DNA of 64,000 bases, taken from Campanula takesimana. Its lineage: Eukaryota > Streptophyta > Magnoliopsida > Asterales > Campanulaceae. Made by a program: the position numbers and the translations under genes. The notes under the pieces are model-generated. The model was not told the DNA's origin. It worked only from the letters and a program-made list of their open reading frames with translations, and ran no database searches. Positions 45,585-57,376 of this stretch are shown piece after piece; the stretch's first letter is position 1, and every line of letters starts with the position of its first letter. The DNA lies in contig JAOWBW010000146.1 of assembly GCA_026119855.1 (NCBI GenBank), positions 1,301,047 to 1,365,046 of the forward strand, given 5' to 3'.

Positions 45585-47289
45585 GTGTTCCCTTTCTTTG
45601 CTAATGAAAAATTTGATCTTTTTGAGTACCCTGAGATTGCAAACATCATGAATGATGAATTAACTAATAATGAATCTAATGAACTAGTTAATAACGATTC
45701 AAATAATGATGAAATAGACCACGAAAATGAAACATACTTAAATGAACTTGCTCAACAGGTCCGTAGTCGTGGTGAAAATGGTCCAGTGGCTGACAAAGAA
45801 TTGCATGTTGTTAATCTGGGTACCGATGAGGAGCCAAAAGAAACCAAGATCGGAAGCTTCTTCAAAGGGGAAGAGAAAGACAGATTGAATGCACTGCTCA
45901 GAGAGTTCGTGGATGTATTTGCATGGTCATACAAAGACATGCCGGGTTTAGACAGAAAGGTCGCCGAGCACAAGATTCTGATCAGAGACGGTGCTAAACC
46001 GACTAAACAGAAACTCAGAAAGATCAAGCCGGAATGGTCTTTACAAGTTAAAGAATAGATAGAGAAGCTTCTCAGTGTGGGCTTCATCAAAGTTATTGAG
46101 TATCCGACATGGCTAGCAAATGTTGTGACAGTCAGGAAGGCTAACGGCAAGGTCCGTGTTTGTGTGGATTTCAGGGATTTGAACAAAGATTCTCTAAAGG
46201 ATGACTTTCCACTACTTAACATTGACATTCTAGTCGACTCCACTGCCGCCTACGAGGTCCGCTCATTTGTGGATGGTTTCGCTGGGTACAATCAGATTCT
46301 CACGGCCGAAGAGGATCAACACAAGACTGCTTTTACAACACTGTGGGGCACCTTTTGTAACACAGTCATGCCATTTGGGTTGAGGAACGCTGGGGCTACT
46401 TATCAAAGGGTTGTGACAGACTTGGTCCACGACATGATTCACAAGGAAATTGAAGTCTACGTGGACGACATGATCATCCATTCAAAGGGGGCCGAAGGTC
46501 AATACTTGATCTACCTCTGCAAGTTCTTCGAAAGGATTCGACAACACAAGATGAGGCTCAATCCCGCAAAATGCACTTTCGGGGTTATTCGAGGCAAAGT
46601 TCTTGGCTACATGGTCACTGAAAGGGGAATTGAAGCAGATCCCTCGAAAATCAAGGCAATCATTGACATGCCTCCTCTGAAGACACAGAAATAAATCAAA
46701 ATTTTCATGGGCAGACTTCAGTACATCAGTCGGTTTGTGCACCAACTCACTTCCATGTGTGAGGCAATCTTCAAGCTACTCAAGAAGAATGTGGCTCTAG
46801 AATGGACCGACGCTTGCCAAGAAGCCTTTGACCAAGTGAAGCATTACTTGATATGCCCTCCAGTTATGGTTCCACCGCACAAGGAGAAGCCTCTCTTTCT
46901 CTACCTCACAGTGAATGATGAATCCCTAGGGGCTATGCTAGCACAAGAGCAGCGAGACTCCACAAAAGAGAATGCCATTTACTTTGTCAGTCGCCGATTC
47001 CAAGGAGGCGAAAAGAACTACCCCGTCTTGGAGAAGTCATGTGCACCACTGGTTTGGGTCACTCAGAATCTCAAACACTACATTGAAGCCTTTCCAATCA
47101 AGCTAGTAGCAAAGGTGGACCCGCTCCGCTACATCTTCGAGAAGCCTTTCATGTCAACAAGGATAGCCAAGTGGTATTTCATGCTCGCCGGCTACGATAT
47201 CACTTACGTCACACTCAAATCCATCAGGGGGAAAGTGTTCAGTAATCAGCTTACTAAATTTCCGTGTGACGAAGTGAAGGGGGAGGACG
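45585..47289 (+). pseudogene. Tat reverse transcriptase and RNase H
   Basis: RT spans about 45900-46690 with FVDVFAWSYKDMPGL, RVCVDFRDLNK and the catalytic YVDD at 46458-46469. RNase H with the tether follows to 47289. Stops at about 46056 (KE*IEKLL) and 46692 (TQK*IKIF) break an otherwise continuous frame. The insertion at 47290 falls at a codon boundary region after VKGED; the first codons on the far side (56936 on) continue in the same phase. Confidence 0.87.
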
Positions 47290-49848
47290 TGTAACGCCCG
47301 TCCTAATTTCTGTTAAATTCTTGACTTGCATATTTATATTCTATTTTAATTGAGTTAATTATTTAACTAATTGAGCAAGTTTAGGTCCTAAGTGTTCAAG
47401 TTGAAACATTAGGGTCATTTTTGAAAAATTAAAGTTTAGGGGCCTTTTTGTCAAAGTTAGAACTTGAGGGGCCAAAGTGCAATTATTTGAAAGTTCATAA
47501 GGATAAAACCTTGGGTTGCCTTTCTCTGAATCATTGTTTTCCCCAAAATGTTTCTCGTACGTTCTCTCTGTCTCAGAAGTTAGGGTTTACCCTATTCTCG
47601 ATCCCTCTTGCTTAATTATGCCTCTGTTCGAAAATCCGACTTCGCATAAATGATCAGGGCGATGAGTAGAGCATTTCCTGCCGAACATAAATTAGTTTGT
47701 GTGAATTTGATTTCGGAGTAGGTAAGTCACTAGCTCCCCCTTGCTTGTAATAACATGCCTATATGTTATTCTTGATACTTGTGCTTGTTAATTTCGTGTT
47801 TGGAACAAGTTTGGTGATACTTGTAAATTTTTGGACAGAGGGAGTATTATAAATATTTGTAGAAAAGAAGGAAAATTTATACTCCTATTCGTGGGACGGT
47901 GAAATATTAACTTGATTAAATCTTTATACAAGTATATTAGAAAAATTATACTTATACTTTTGAGACGGTGAAATGAATGAAAGTATCTATAAATGAGTAT
48001 ATTAGAAAGTTATACTCGTACTTTTGGGACGGTGAAATATTTAAATGGAATAAAAGAAAATTATCCTATTATTTGTGGGACGGTAAAAAGAATGAAATAA
48101 ACTTGCAAGTAATGTTTTGAACTTGTTTGTATGTCCTGGGTATTGCCTAAGTATTAGTAAAAGTATACTCCTACGCTTAGGACGGAGAATTCTTAAGCCT
48201 GGAAAGAAATTGGGTTTTGCTGGAAATTGTAGCGAGCGCCCGCCTGGTAAGGTACCGAGCGCCCGCCTGATAGCCTTAGGAGCGCCCGCCTGCATAGCCA
48301 ACGAGCGCCCGCCTGCTTTCCTCATTTTAGAACAAAAGTTCTGTTGAACTTCCAGCGCGCGCCTGGTATGCGCCGAGCGCCCGCTTGCCTTGCACATTCT
48401 TGACCGAGCGCCCGCCTGGTCTAGGCCAGGCGCCCGCCCGCCTACCTGCCAGAAATCCCCTTCTTGCTTGAACCAATGTTGTTCAAACCCAATCAAGTTA
48501 GAATTGTACCAAGGCCTTGAGCCTTAATCTAAGATGTCATAGCAAGTGTATATGTACCTATTCGACTACGTGCTTAGAGTCTAAGATGTTGGGCTCTACT
48601 TGGAAGTAAGGGTATCGTGATAGACACATTAGTGTGTTAAAGGTTATATGAAGATGTACGTGCAAATATTTCATATGATAAAGTGATATAGTATGACTTA
48701 CCCTACTACTTGGTTGGGGTCTGTTATTAATAGACTCTAATATGGCTTGATTGTGTTACGTGGACACATTATGTGCCATTGTTATACTGATTTGTATTCG
48801 CAATTATTGCGTACGTGTACTTGTATTTGGTGAGCACATGATTATATGGTTCATGAAGAGCTAGTCCACTAATTTTGGACGTAGTTCTACTCTCGTAGTT
48901 CAAGTAAATAATACTTGTGCATTCTTATGTGAGTCCAGCTGGTCCTTTCTTGTTCGGAGATATATAGGTTCACGCTTATCGCGAGTGCTGGGGCTAAGTG
49001 ATAATCGGGGATCTATGTATCTGCGCTTGACCCCTTACTACCGATCATAGTAAGGGCATATAGCCTCCTTTGTTAGAGCAATATGCCTGATAAAGTGACT
49101 TCTATACCTCTTGTCTTGAATCTTGTTCTCAAGTGTGACACTGTTTACCGGGTCCTCTTGTGTACTGCACAGTAGCAACTTGATTGATCGTGATTTTTCA
49201 ACTGGAATAAGCAACGACAACAATGGTTTACTTGGGAGGAATAAGGTTGGAATATCCTTTGTAACGTGATAGTTTAGCCTTATGTGTTAGCTACTTGATG
49301 AGTTGGCTTAGCCTCTCATATACTTGTTACTTGATGACATCTTGAGCATGATTACTTGATAATATTCTTGATTTGCATGATTACATGATAACATGTTATG
49401 TACTTGTATCTAGTAACTTACTGAGATTTATCTCACCCCATTCCTTGTTTATTTGTTCCCCCCCAGGAAAGCAAGTGGTAATACGTTGTGAGGCTCGACT
49501 TAGAAGGGGCCTACTTGGCAGGTTGTTCTTGTTGGGGATTGTTATCCTTTCCAGTTTTGGTGAGGTCGATTTTGTATCAGTTATTTAGACTCAGTATCTT
49601 GGGTAGACTTGTATAGTTCTTGTAATGCCAGCTTATGTGCTAGGCATGTTTTCCGCTGTGTATAACCACATTTGGTTTAAATTTCTTGGTATAGAACTCG
49701 TTGTGAGCTATCTTAGCTCGTTCCTCTTGAGTATATATATGATGTCAGTTTGATATAAGTAGATGTCATCCAGTTTCTCGTTTCTTGTTAGTCACGCGCA
49801 CCAGGTTCGAGGTTCTATTAGGGAACCTCGGGACTTGGGGGCGTGTCA
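47290..49848 (+). repeat. 5' LTR of nested Tekay-like element
   Basis: 2559 bp, TGTAACGCCCG...GCGTGTCA. Contains a repeated GGGACGGTGAAAT series (47895-48180), a GC word array (48236-48440), and a predicted intron 47722-49466 (AG/GTAAGT ... CCCCCCCCAG). Confidence 0.9.
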
Positions 49849-49862
49849 GTTGGTATCAGAGC

Positions 49863-52393
49863 TATGGTTTAGCTCTAAGCCTGGATAGGGTCTATGGCCT
49901 AGGTTGTGTTAGTCTTGGGAGTGTTTTCGACGTCGAGTGCTTCGTTACTTGTTGTTATACCAGGCATAAGATTGGTGTTGATAGTGTTGATCCCAATTGG
50001 AATAAGATGGTTTGAGAATCGAGAGCGCGAGTCTTTAAAGACTTAGGCGTATCTATCTTGTGCAGTGGATATTGTTTCGTGCTATATGCATGCTTGTCCT
50101 CATTTCTTGATTTACGTGGAGGCGTATGCTCTAGTAAGAGACTACGTGCTTGATATCGTTATTTATAAGAGCTTGATAGAAGTGTGGGTGATAACACCCT
50201 ATACGTTATATGTTAACTTGGTCATGTCACATGCATGGGGCATTGATGTGATACGTGATATGGCTTGGCTTTTTACGTGTTGTGATCTGGCTTTCTATGT
50301 GTTATGCCATTCTTGTTTGCCACAATAGATGGTGAATATTTCCATGCTAGTATGCTTGACTATTTATATGAGCATGATAGATCTATATATGACATTCATG
50401 TTCTGCATTGAAAGCTCGAAAATGATTGTCAAGGTTGTGCTGAATATTTAGCATATGTGGTTGATGGAAGAATGTCTACAACAAAATTGAAGGATGTATC
50501 CATTCTTTGTGAGATCTCAGATATAATTTCCACTGAGTAGTACATGATACATGATGAGAACCTTGAGTTATCTTGAGTTGCTACAGTACAAATATAGTGC
50601 TGATATCTAAATCAATGTTCATGACATCGGTTGAGTTCAAAGTGTTGAAGGTTCAACTTGAGAAATTTCTTGATAAAGGATTCACCCAGCTTAGTATATC
50701 TACGTGGGGGTGCATTTGTATTGATTGGCATGAAGAGATATGGTACTTTACGATTTCTTATTGAATGCAAAGAGTTCAACCAGGTGACTATAATGAACCA
50801 GTACTTGTTATCGTGTATGGATGGTTTATTTGATCCCTGAAGTTAATCAGTGGTCTATTCAGTGTTTGATTGATAAGTGGCTACCATTATTTGGAATGTC
50901 AACTATGAGGATATACTGAAGACATCTTCTTATATCAGGTATGGTTGTTATGAATTCGTGATTATGCTATTTCGATTGATATATGATCTAGCAGTATTGA
51001 TGGATTTGATGAATGATATCTTCAAACCATAATTTGATTTCTTTGCGATGAATTGATTAATGACCTGTTGGTGTATACAAAGTCGCAGACTGAGAATTGA
51101 TTGTATTGAAATTTCTCGAGAGAAACAATTGTTTCCAAAAGCTAGCAAGAGATAGGGGATCTATTATCTGGAAGTGGGTTTATTTCAGGCATCTTTATTG
51201 ACCTGTACAAGTGGAAATAACCTAGGTACGCATGTTCTTGAGATTTTCTTGATCTTGTTAGAGATTCATTAATGAATTTCGAAGGTAGCTCTATCATTAA
51301 CTACTTGACACAGAAAGCTACACTTTCTGATGGATTGATAAACTTGAAGCCAATTTTTAAATATTGAAATGATGGATGACCACAACTTCAGTATTTGACA
51401 TTGCCTAGTGGATTCGAATAATATGATGGTTATTTGGAGGATATGACCAGTGTTACTATTTTCTCGTGTATGTGTCAAGATTCACCAATATAGTGGATAT
51501 GATAAATTCATTATGAATAGTGAAGCTCGAACAAGAGATAAAACGTGTGCTAATTCAAAATGGTAACATACTTGTATATGCTTCGAGGAGATTGAATCTT
51601 TATGAATAGAATAATTCTACTCATGACTTGAAATTGATTGTGATCCTACGGCTATTGTATAAGCGGATTCATTGAACATAAAGACTTGTATTTCATGATT
51701 GATCGTACTGAATTGGAAGAAAATTTCTGAGTATTCAACTAAATCCTTGAATTGCGATTATTTGAAAGCAGAATATCAGAGATTGTTTGATTTGTTATAA
51801 TCCTTCGAGATTTGTGAATATATATGAATATATTGCGATGGATTTCGTGGAAGGATTATCATTTAATAGATAAGTCCCGATGATATTGATTATAGTGGAT
51901 TGATTAATCAAATCTGCTTGACTTTATATGTTGTGATGTTATGATCGATACATCTTGATTACATGGGATAGCTGTGGATATAATATATAACAGGGATTCT
52001 TGTTCTACATCTTGATTATGATAATTTTTCTGATCACTCTGGATATTTAACCGAGTTTGCTTCTTGATCATATATTACGGGCATGTGAAGTGGATTTTCT
52101 TGTGGCTATTGTATGAGATTGCTATTTAGCGGAAATTCCATCACACGAATTACTTAGTATATGGGTAATTGCTTGTATGGATACTTGATTCTAAAGGAAA
52201 TGTCTTGAGCACGAATACTTCTTGTGACAGTTTCATGGGAAAGTCTCAGTATCGAGAAGGTTATGTGAGAATAATACTCGCAGGTAATTGATAATATGGT
52301 GGGGTATACCATATTCTTGTTATTCTTGAGTTCTATTTGTTATTTATATGTTTTATAATTTCGATCAGTAAAATTCGAGGACGAAATTTCTTT
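49863..52393 (+). pseudogene. Collapsed chromovirus gag-pol islands
   Basis: No frame above about 90 codons. Islands in pol order: RT-like text with broken equivalents of the G-A-P-V and R-E-L-N-Q-V-T motifs (50690-50840), RNase H-like YASRRLNLYE...STHDLELIV (about 51570-51640), integrase-like IAMDFVEGL (about 51830-51860), and the C-terminal tail IRGRNFFKEG (about 52373-52402). The interior is about half the length of an active element, so large deletions have occurred. Gag not found. Confidence 0.7.
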
Positions 52394-52406
52394 AAGGAGG
52401 GGAGGA

Positions 52407-55400
52407 TGTAACGCCCGTCCTAATTCCTGTTAAATTCTTGACTTGCATATTTATATGCTATTTTAATTGAGTTAATTATTTAACTAATTGAGCAAGTTTA
52501 GGTCCTAAGTGTTCAAGTTGAAACATTAGGGTCATTTATGAAAAATTAAAGTTTAGGGGCCTTTTTGTTAAAGTTAGAACTTGAGGGGCCAAAGTGCAAT
52601 TCTATGGAAGTTCATAAGGATAAAACCTTGGGTTGCCTTTCTCTGAATCATTGTTTTCCCCAAAATGTTTCTCGTACGTTCTCTCTGTCTCAGAAGTTAG
52701 GGTTTACCCTATTCTCGATCTCCCTTGCTTAATTATGCCTCTGTTCGAAAATCTGACTTCACATAAATGATCAGGGCAATGAGTAGAGCATTTCCTGCCG
52801 AATAGAAATTAGTTTGGGTGAATTTGATTTCGGAGTAGGTAAGTCACTAGCTCCCCCTTGCTTGTAATAAGATGCCTATATGTTATTCTTGATACCGTGC
52901 TTGTTAATTTCGTGTTTGGAACAAGTTTGGTGATACTTGTAAATTTGGGACAGAGGGAGTATTATAAATCTTTGTAGAAAAGAAGGAAAATTTATACTCC
53001 TATTCGTGGGACGGTGAAGTATTAACTTGATTAAATGTTTATACAAGTATATTAGAAAAAAATATACTTATACTTGTGGGACGGTGAAATGAATGAAAGT
53101 ATCCCTAAATGAGTATATTAGTATATTAGAAAGTTATACTCGTACTTTTGGGACGGTGAAATATTTAAATGGAATAAAAGAAAATTATCCTATTATTTGT
53201 GGGACGGTAAAAAGAATGAAATAAACTTGAAAGTAATGTTTTGAACTTGTTTGTATGTCCTGGGTATTTCCTAAGTATTAGTAAAAGTATACTCCTACGC
53301 TTGGGAAGGAGAATTCTTAAGCCTGGAAAGAAATTGGGTTTTGCTGGAAATTGTAGCGAGCGCCCGCCTGGTAAGGTATCGAGCGCCCGCCTGATAGCCT
53401 TAGGAGCGCCCGCCCGCATAGCCAACGAGCGCCCGCCTTCTTGCTTCATTTTAGAACAAAAGTTTTGTTGAACTTCCAGCGCGCGCCTTGTATGCGCCGA
53501 GCGCCCGCCTGGTCTGGGCCAGGCGCCCGCCCGCCTGCCTGCCAGAAATCCCCTTCTTGCTTGAACCAATGTTGTTCAAACCCAATCAAGTTAGAATTGT
53601 ACCAAGGCCTTGAGCCTTAATCTAAGATGTCCTAGCAAGTGTATATGTACCTTTTGGGGCATTAGAACTTGGTTTTGAACATGAGTACTCATAGAATTAA
53701 AATGAGAACTTGAGCCTAAGAGTAAAAACTCTTTTAATTATATTGAAAGTGCTATGAACAAGCACTAATGTGTTGTATGTGTCTTGATTCCAATGTTTGT
53801 GTACCTTAGGGGCACTAGAACAATGTCTTGAGCTTGAACATCCAAAATATAGGATTAAGAACTTGTAAGTATGAGATGTATAACTCATCTACTTAGCTTG
53901 AACTTGAAGTATAAGACAATTAAATCTTGTCCATGACTTGAATATCTAAAGATTGGAATAATAACTTGAGTATAAGATAATTAATTCTTGTACATGTCTT
54001 GAACATCCATAGAAGTGGATTGAGAACTTGAATATAAGATGACTAAATCTTGTACTTGACTTGAAACCAATACGTGTGTATGGTAATGAACTTGAAAGTG
54101 CTATGAACAAGCACTAATGTGTTAGAAAGATTCTTGATGTGTATGTGTAAACATTGCATATAACTACTTGATAGAATGTGGCTTCTTGACTACTTGATAT
54201 ATGGTATGAATAACCAAAGAGTTGGAATGTGGAGCTAGATAGAGAATGAACAACTCTACTACATACTTGAATCTAATACATGTGTATTGAAAGTGCTATG
54301 AACAAGCACTAATGTGCTAGTAATTGATTTTAATCGTGCATATACTCAATGAAGTATAAAGAAAATATCTTGTTCCTGAGATGGGTTCCTAAAGAAATAG
54401 GGACTAGTGTAATATGAAGATAATTCATAAAATTATGATTATTAAGATTTAAGTCAACAAGAATGATTACAGAACACAATATGTGTCGGAAAATGTATTC
54501 GATTATTAACGATACATATACGCGAGGTATGACTATGACTAGGTACAATACGACCTATTCGACTACGTGCTTAGAGTCTAAGATGTTGGGCTCTACTTGG
54601 AAGTAAGGGTTTCGTGATAGACACATTAGTGTGTTAAAGGTTATATGAATATGTGCGTGCAAATATTTGATATGACAAAGTGATATAGTATGACTTACCC
54701 TACTACTTCGTTGGGGTCTGTTATTAATAGACTCTAATTTGGCTTGATTGTGTTACGTGGACACATTATGTGCCATTGTTATACTGATTTGTATTCGCAA
54801 TTATTGCATACGTGTACTTGTATTTGGTGAGCACATGATTACATTGTTCATGAAGAGCTAGTCCACTACTTTGGGACTTAGTTCTACTCTCGTAGTTCAA
54901 GTAAATAATACTTGTGCATTCTTGTGTGAGTCCAGCTGGTCCTTGCTTGTTCGGAGATATATAGGTTCACGCTTATCGCGAGTGCTGGGGCTAAGTGATA
55001 ATCGGGGATCTTTGTATCTGCGCTTGACCCCTTACTACCGATCATAGTAAGGGCATATAGCCTCCTTTGTTAGAGCAATATGCCTGATAAAGTGACTGCT
55101 ATACCTCTTGTCTTGAATCTTGTTCTCGAGTGTGACACTGGTTACCGGGTGTTAGTACCCGACCTGAAAATGAGTTCATTAGGACTTTCCCAAAAATACA
55201 AGGACTTTATAGGAATTAGAAACCTTGCAAAGACTTGTCCTGGATTCCCAAAATATCTCATTTATGGCAAAATCTATCAAAATAGGCAACTTAGGGTTAC
55301 CATAAAGCAAAAGTGAAACCCTAGCTTGAAAATCAAGTCAGCCTGCAGACTTGGCCAGGCGGCCAACCTTGCCACGCCTCGACCTTGGCCACGCGGCCAA

Positions 55401-56930
55401 CATTGTCGCCGTCTTCATTCTTGGCCAGGCGGCCAACCTTGCGCCGGATGATCTGGACCATCAGATCTTCCCCTCAGTTTACTATATAAACCAACTCCAT
55501 GCTATTGGTTTAAGGGGGCCGATTTTGAGAGCTCTAAATCCGAGTTTTGGAGTTCTTAAACACAATTTTGCTCTCTAATTAGCATTCAAACCTCCAAGAA
55601 GATCAAGGTTTATTTCTTGCCAACATAGGTAAGTTTTCTAACTTATTTCTTCACGTTCTTGCATTATTTCTAATGTAGATCTTTAATATTCATGTTCTTG
55701 CATGTTTATTCATAGTTTCTTCATATGCTTCGCATGTTTATTCATATGTTCATATATGTTCTTCATATGTTCATCGTGTTCATAGATTAAAACTTTATTT
55801 ATGCTATATTTAGGGTTGCGATCTTCATGTTTGCATGTTATTTCATAGCCAATGATGATCGAGGGTTCATCAACCCGAGGATGATCTAGGAACTACTTCT
55901 AAACCCTAATCTTTAGGTAATTCCCCCCTCATTATGCATGATCCCGATTCTTCTGCCTATTCTAAATTCTTCTCGAACTACGCTGACCTGAGCTTCTCAC
56001 ATTGAGAGGAACGTAGGCAATCTTCGGATCCGGTCTCAAACACTAACACACTACATACACCGCATCATGATAGAAAGACCGATCAATTCGGGCAATAGGA
56101 GTGATAACGTTCAATATTCTTCTCTTGTTGTAATTTGACCCCCGAACCCATTAACATGCTTTTTCTCAATGTTTTGGCTATAATTAAAACGGCGTGGCGA
56201 CTCTCATAATTTTAATGTTACTATGAATATTCTCAAATTCAAACACACGTATTCACACCGGGTCCTCTTGTGTACTGCACAGCAGCAACTTGATTGATCG
56301 TGATTTGTCAACTGCAATAAGCAACGACAACAATGGTTTACTTGGGAGGAATAAGGTTGGAATATCCTTTGTAATGTGATAGTTTAGCCTTATGTGTTAG
56401 CTACTTGATGAGTTGGCTTAGCCTCTCATATACTTGTTACTTGATGACATCTTTAGCATGATTGATAACATGCTATGTACTTGTATCTAGTAACTTACTG
56501 AGATTTATCTCACCCCGTTCCTTGTTTATTTGTTTCCCCCCCCGCCCAAGGAAAGCAAGTGGTAATACGTTGTGAGGCTCGACTTAGAAGGGCCTACTTG
56601 GCAGGTTGTTCTTGTTGGGGATTGTTATCCTTTCCTGTTTTGGTGAGGACAATTTTGTATCAGTTTTTAGACTCAGTATCTTTGGTAGACTTGTATAGTT
56701 CATGTAATGCCAGCTTATATGCTAGGCATGTTTTCCGCTATGTATAACCACATTTGGTTTAAATTTCTTAGTATAGAACTCGTTGTGAGCTATCTTAGCT
56801 CGTTCCTCTTGAGTATATATATGATGTCAGTTTGATATAAGCAGATGTCATTCAGTTTCTCGTTTCTTGTTAGTCACGTGCACCAGGTTCGAGGTTCTAT
56901 TAGGGAACCCCGGGACTTAGGGGCGTGTCA
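52407..56930 (+). repeat. 3' LTR of nested Tekay-like element
   Basis: Co-linear with the 5' LTR except for an extra block 53652-54554 absent from the 5' LTR and the nested solo LTR at 55150-56257. GC word array at 53354-53540. Confidence 0.88.
55150..56257 (+). mobile_element. Tat-type solo LTR, 1108 bp
   Basis: Starts TGTTAGTACCC, ends GTATTCACA, target duplication CCGGG (55145-55149, 56258-56262); the 5' LTR of the host shows the empty site near 49149. Contains GC words TTGGCCAGGCGGCCAAC (55351-55442), TATA box TATATAAA (55483-55490), a CTACG...CGTAG stem-loop (55978-56016), and the Tat LTR phrase TTTGACCCCCGAACCC. No interior, so a recombination product. Confidence 0.9.
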
Positions 56931-56935
56931 GGACG

Positions 56936-57376
56936 TACAGTTTCCCGACGAACACTTGATTTGCACTACAACCGAGGAAAATAAGTGGCAAATTTTTTCG
57001 ATGGCGCAACCAATAAGCATGGTTATGGGATAGGAATGTTTCTTGTCGATCCAAAGGACATCTACACTCCAATCGCAATCCGTCATGAATTCGAAGCAAC
57101 CAACAACATTGTTGAATATGAGGCATGTATAGCGAGGCTAGAAGCGGCCCTAGAAAAGAATGTCACAGATCTAGAAGTATTTTGTGACTCCCTACTCCTT
57201 ATCAATCAGACATCGAGTAAATGGCGAATCCAAGACCCGACCCTCCAACAGTATGGTCAATACCTCGAGGAGTTAGTTGAACAGTTCCAAGACATCACGT
57301 TCAATTATTTGCCAAGGGACAAGAACCGCTTTGCCGATGCTTTAGCTACAATAGCCTCACTGGTTGAGATGCCCAA
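56936..57376 (+). pseudogene. Tat second (archaeal-type) RNase H domain
   Basis: Resumes the Tat frame right after the nested element. The extra RNase H-like domain known in Tat elements is recognised by FFDGATNKHGYGIG, the acidic NNIVEYEA segment, VFCDS and NRFADALA, giving the D, E, D and final D of the fold. One base is missing in a T run near 56993 so that KWQIF and FFDGA lie in different frames. Confidence 0.85.

Larger units (their letters stand above)
47290..56930 (+). mobile_element. Second Tekay-like chromovirus, 9641 bp, nested in Tat
   Basis: TG...CA element with perfect target duplication GGACG (47285-47289, 56931-56935). 5' LTR 47290-49848 (2559 bp), primer site TGGTATCAGAGC (49851-49862), 2.56-kb interior, polypurine AAGGAGGGGAGGA (52394-52406), 3' LTR 52407-56930 (enlarged by a nested solo LTR and an extra 0.9-kb block). 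LTR layout parallels the chromovirus at 14764-24826. The interior retains only scattered pol islands. Confidence 0.9.

Noticed and set aside
48236..48440. Regularly spaced GC repeats resembling a CRISPR array
   Set aside because: Spacers vary in length, the repeats drift, the array lies inside an LTR of a plant retrotransposon and is present in both LTRs; no cas genes and not a prokaryote.
48041..48496. 151-codon minus-strand reading frame over the GC array (also 53165-53569)
   Set aside because: Arg/Ala/Gly-rich text generated by the repeats; no domain, and it is an LTR.
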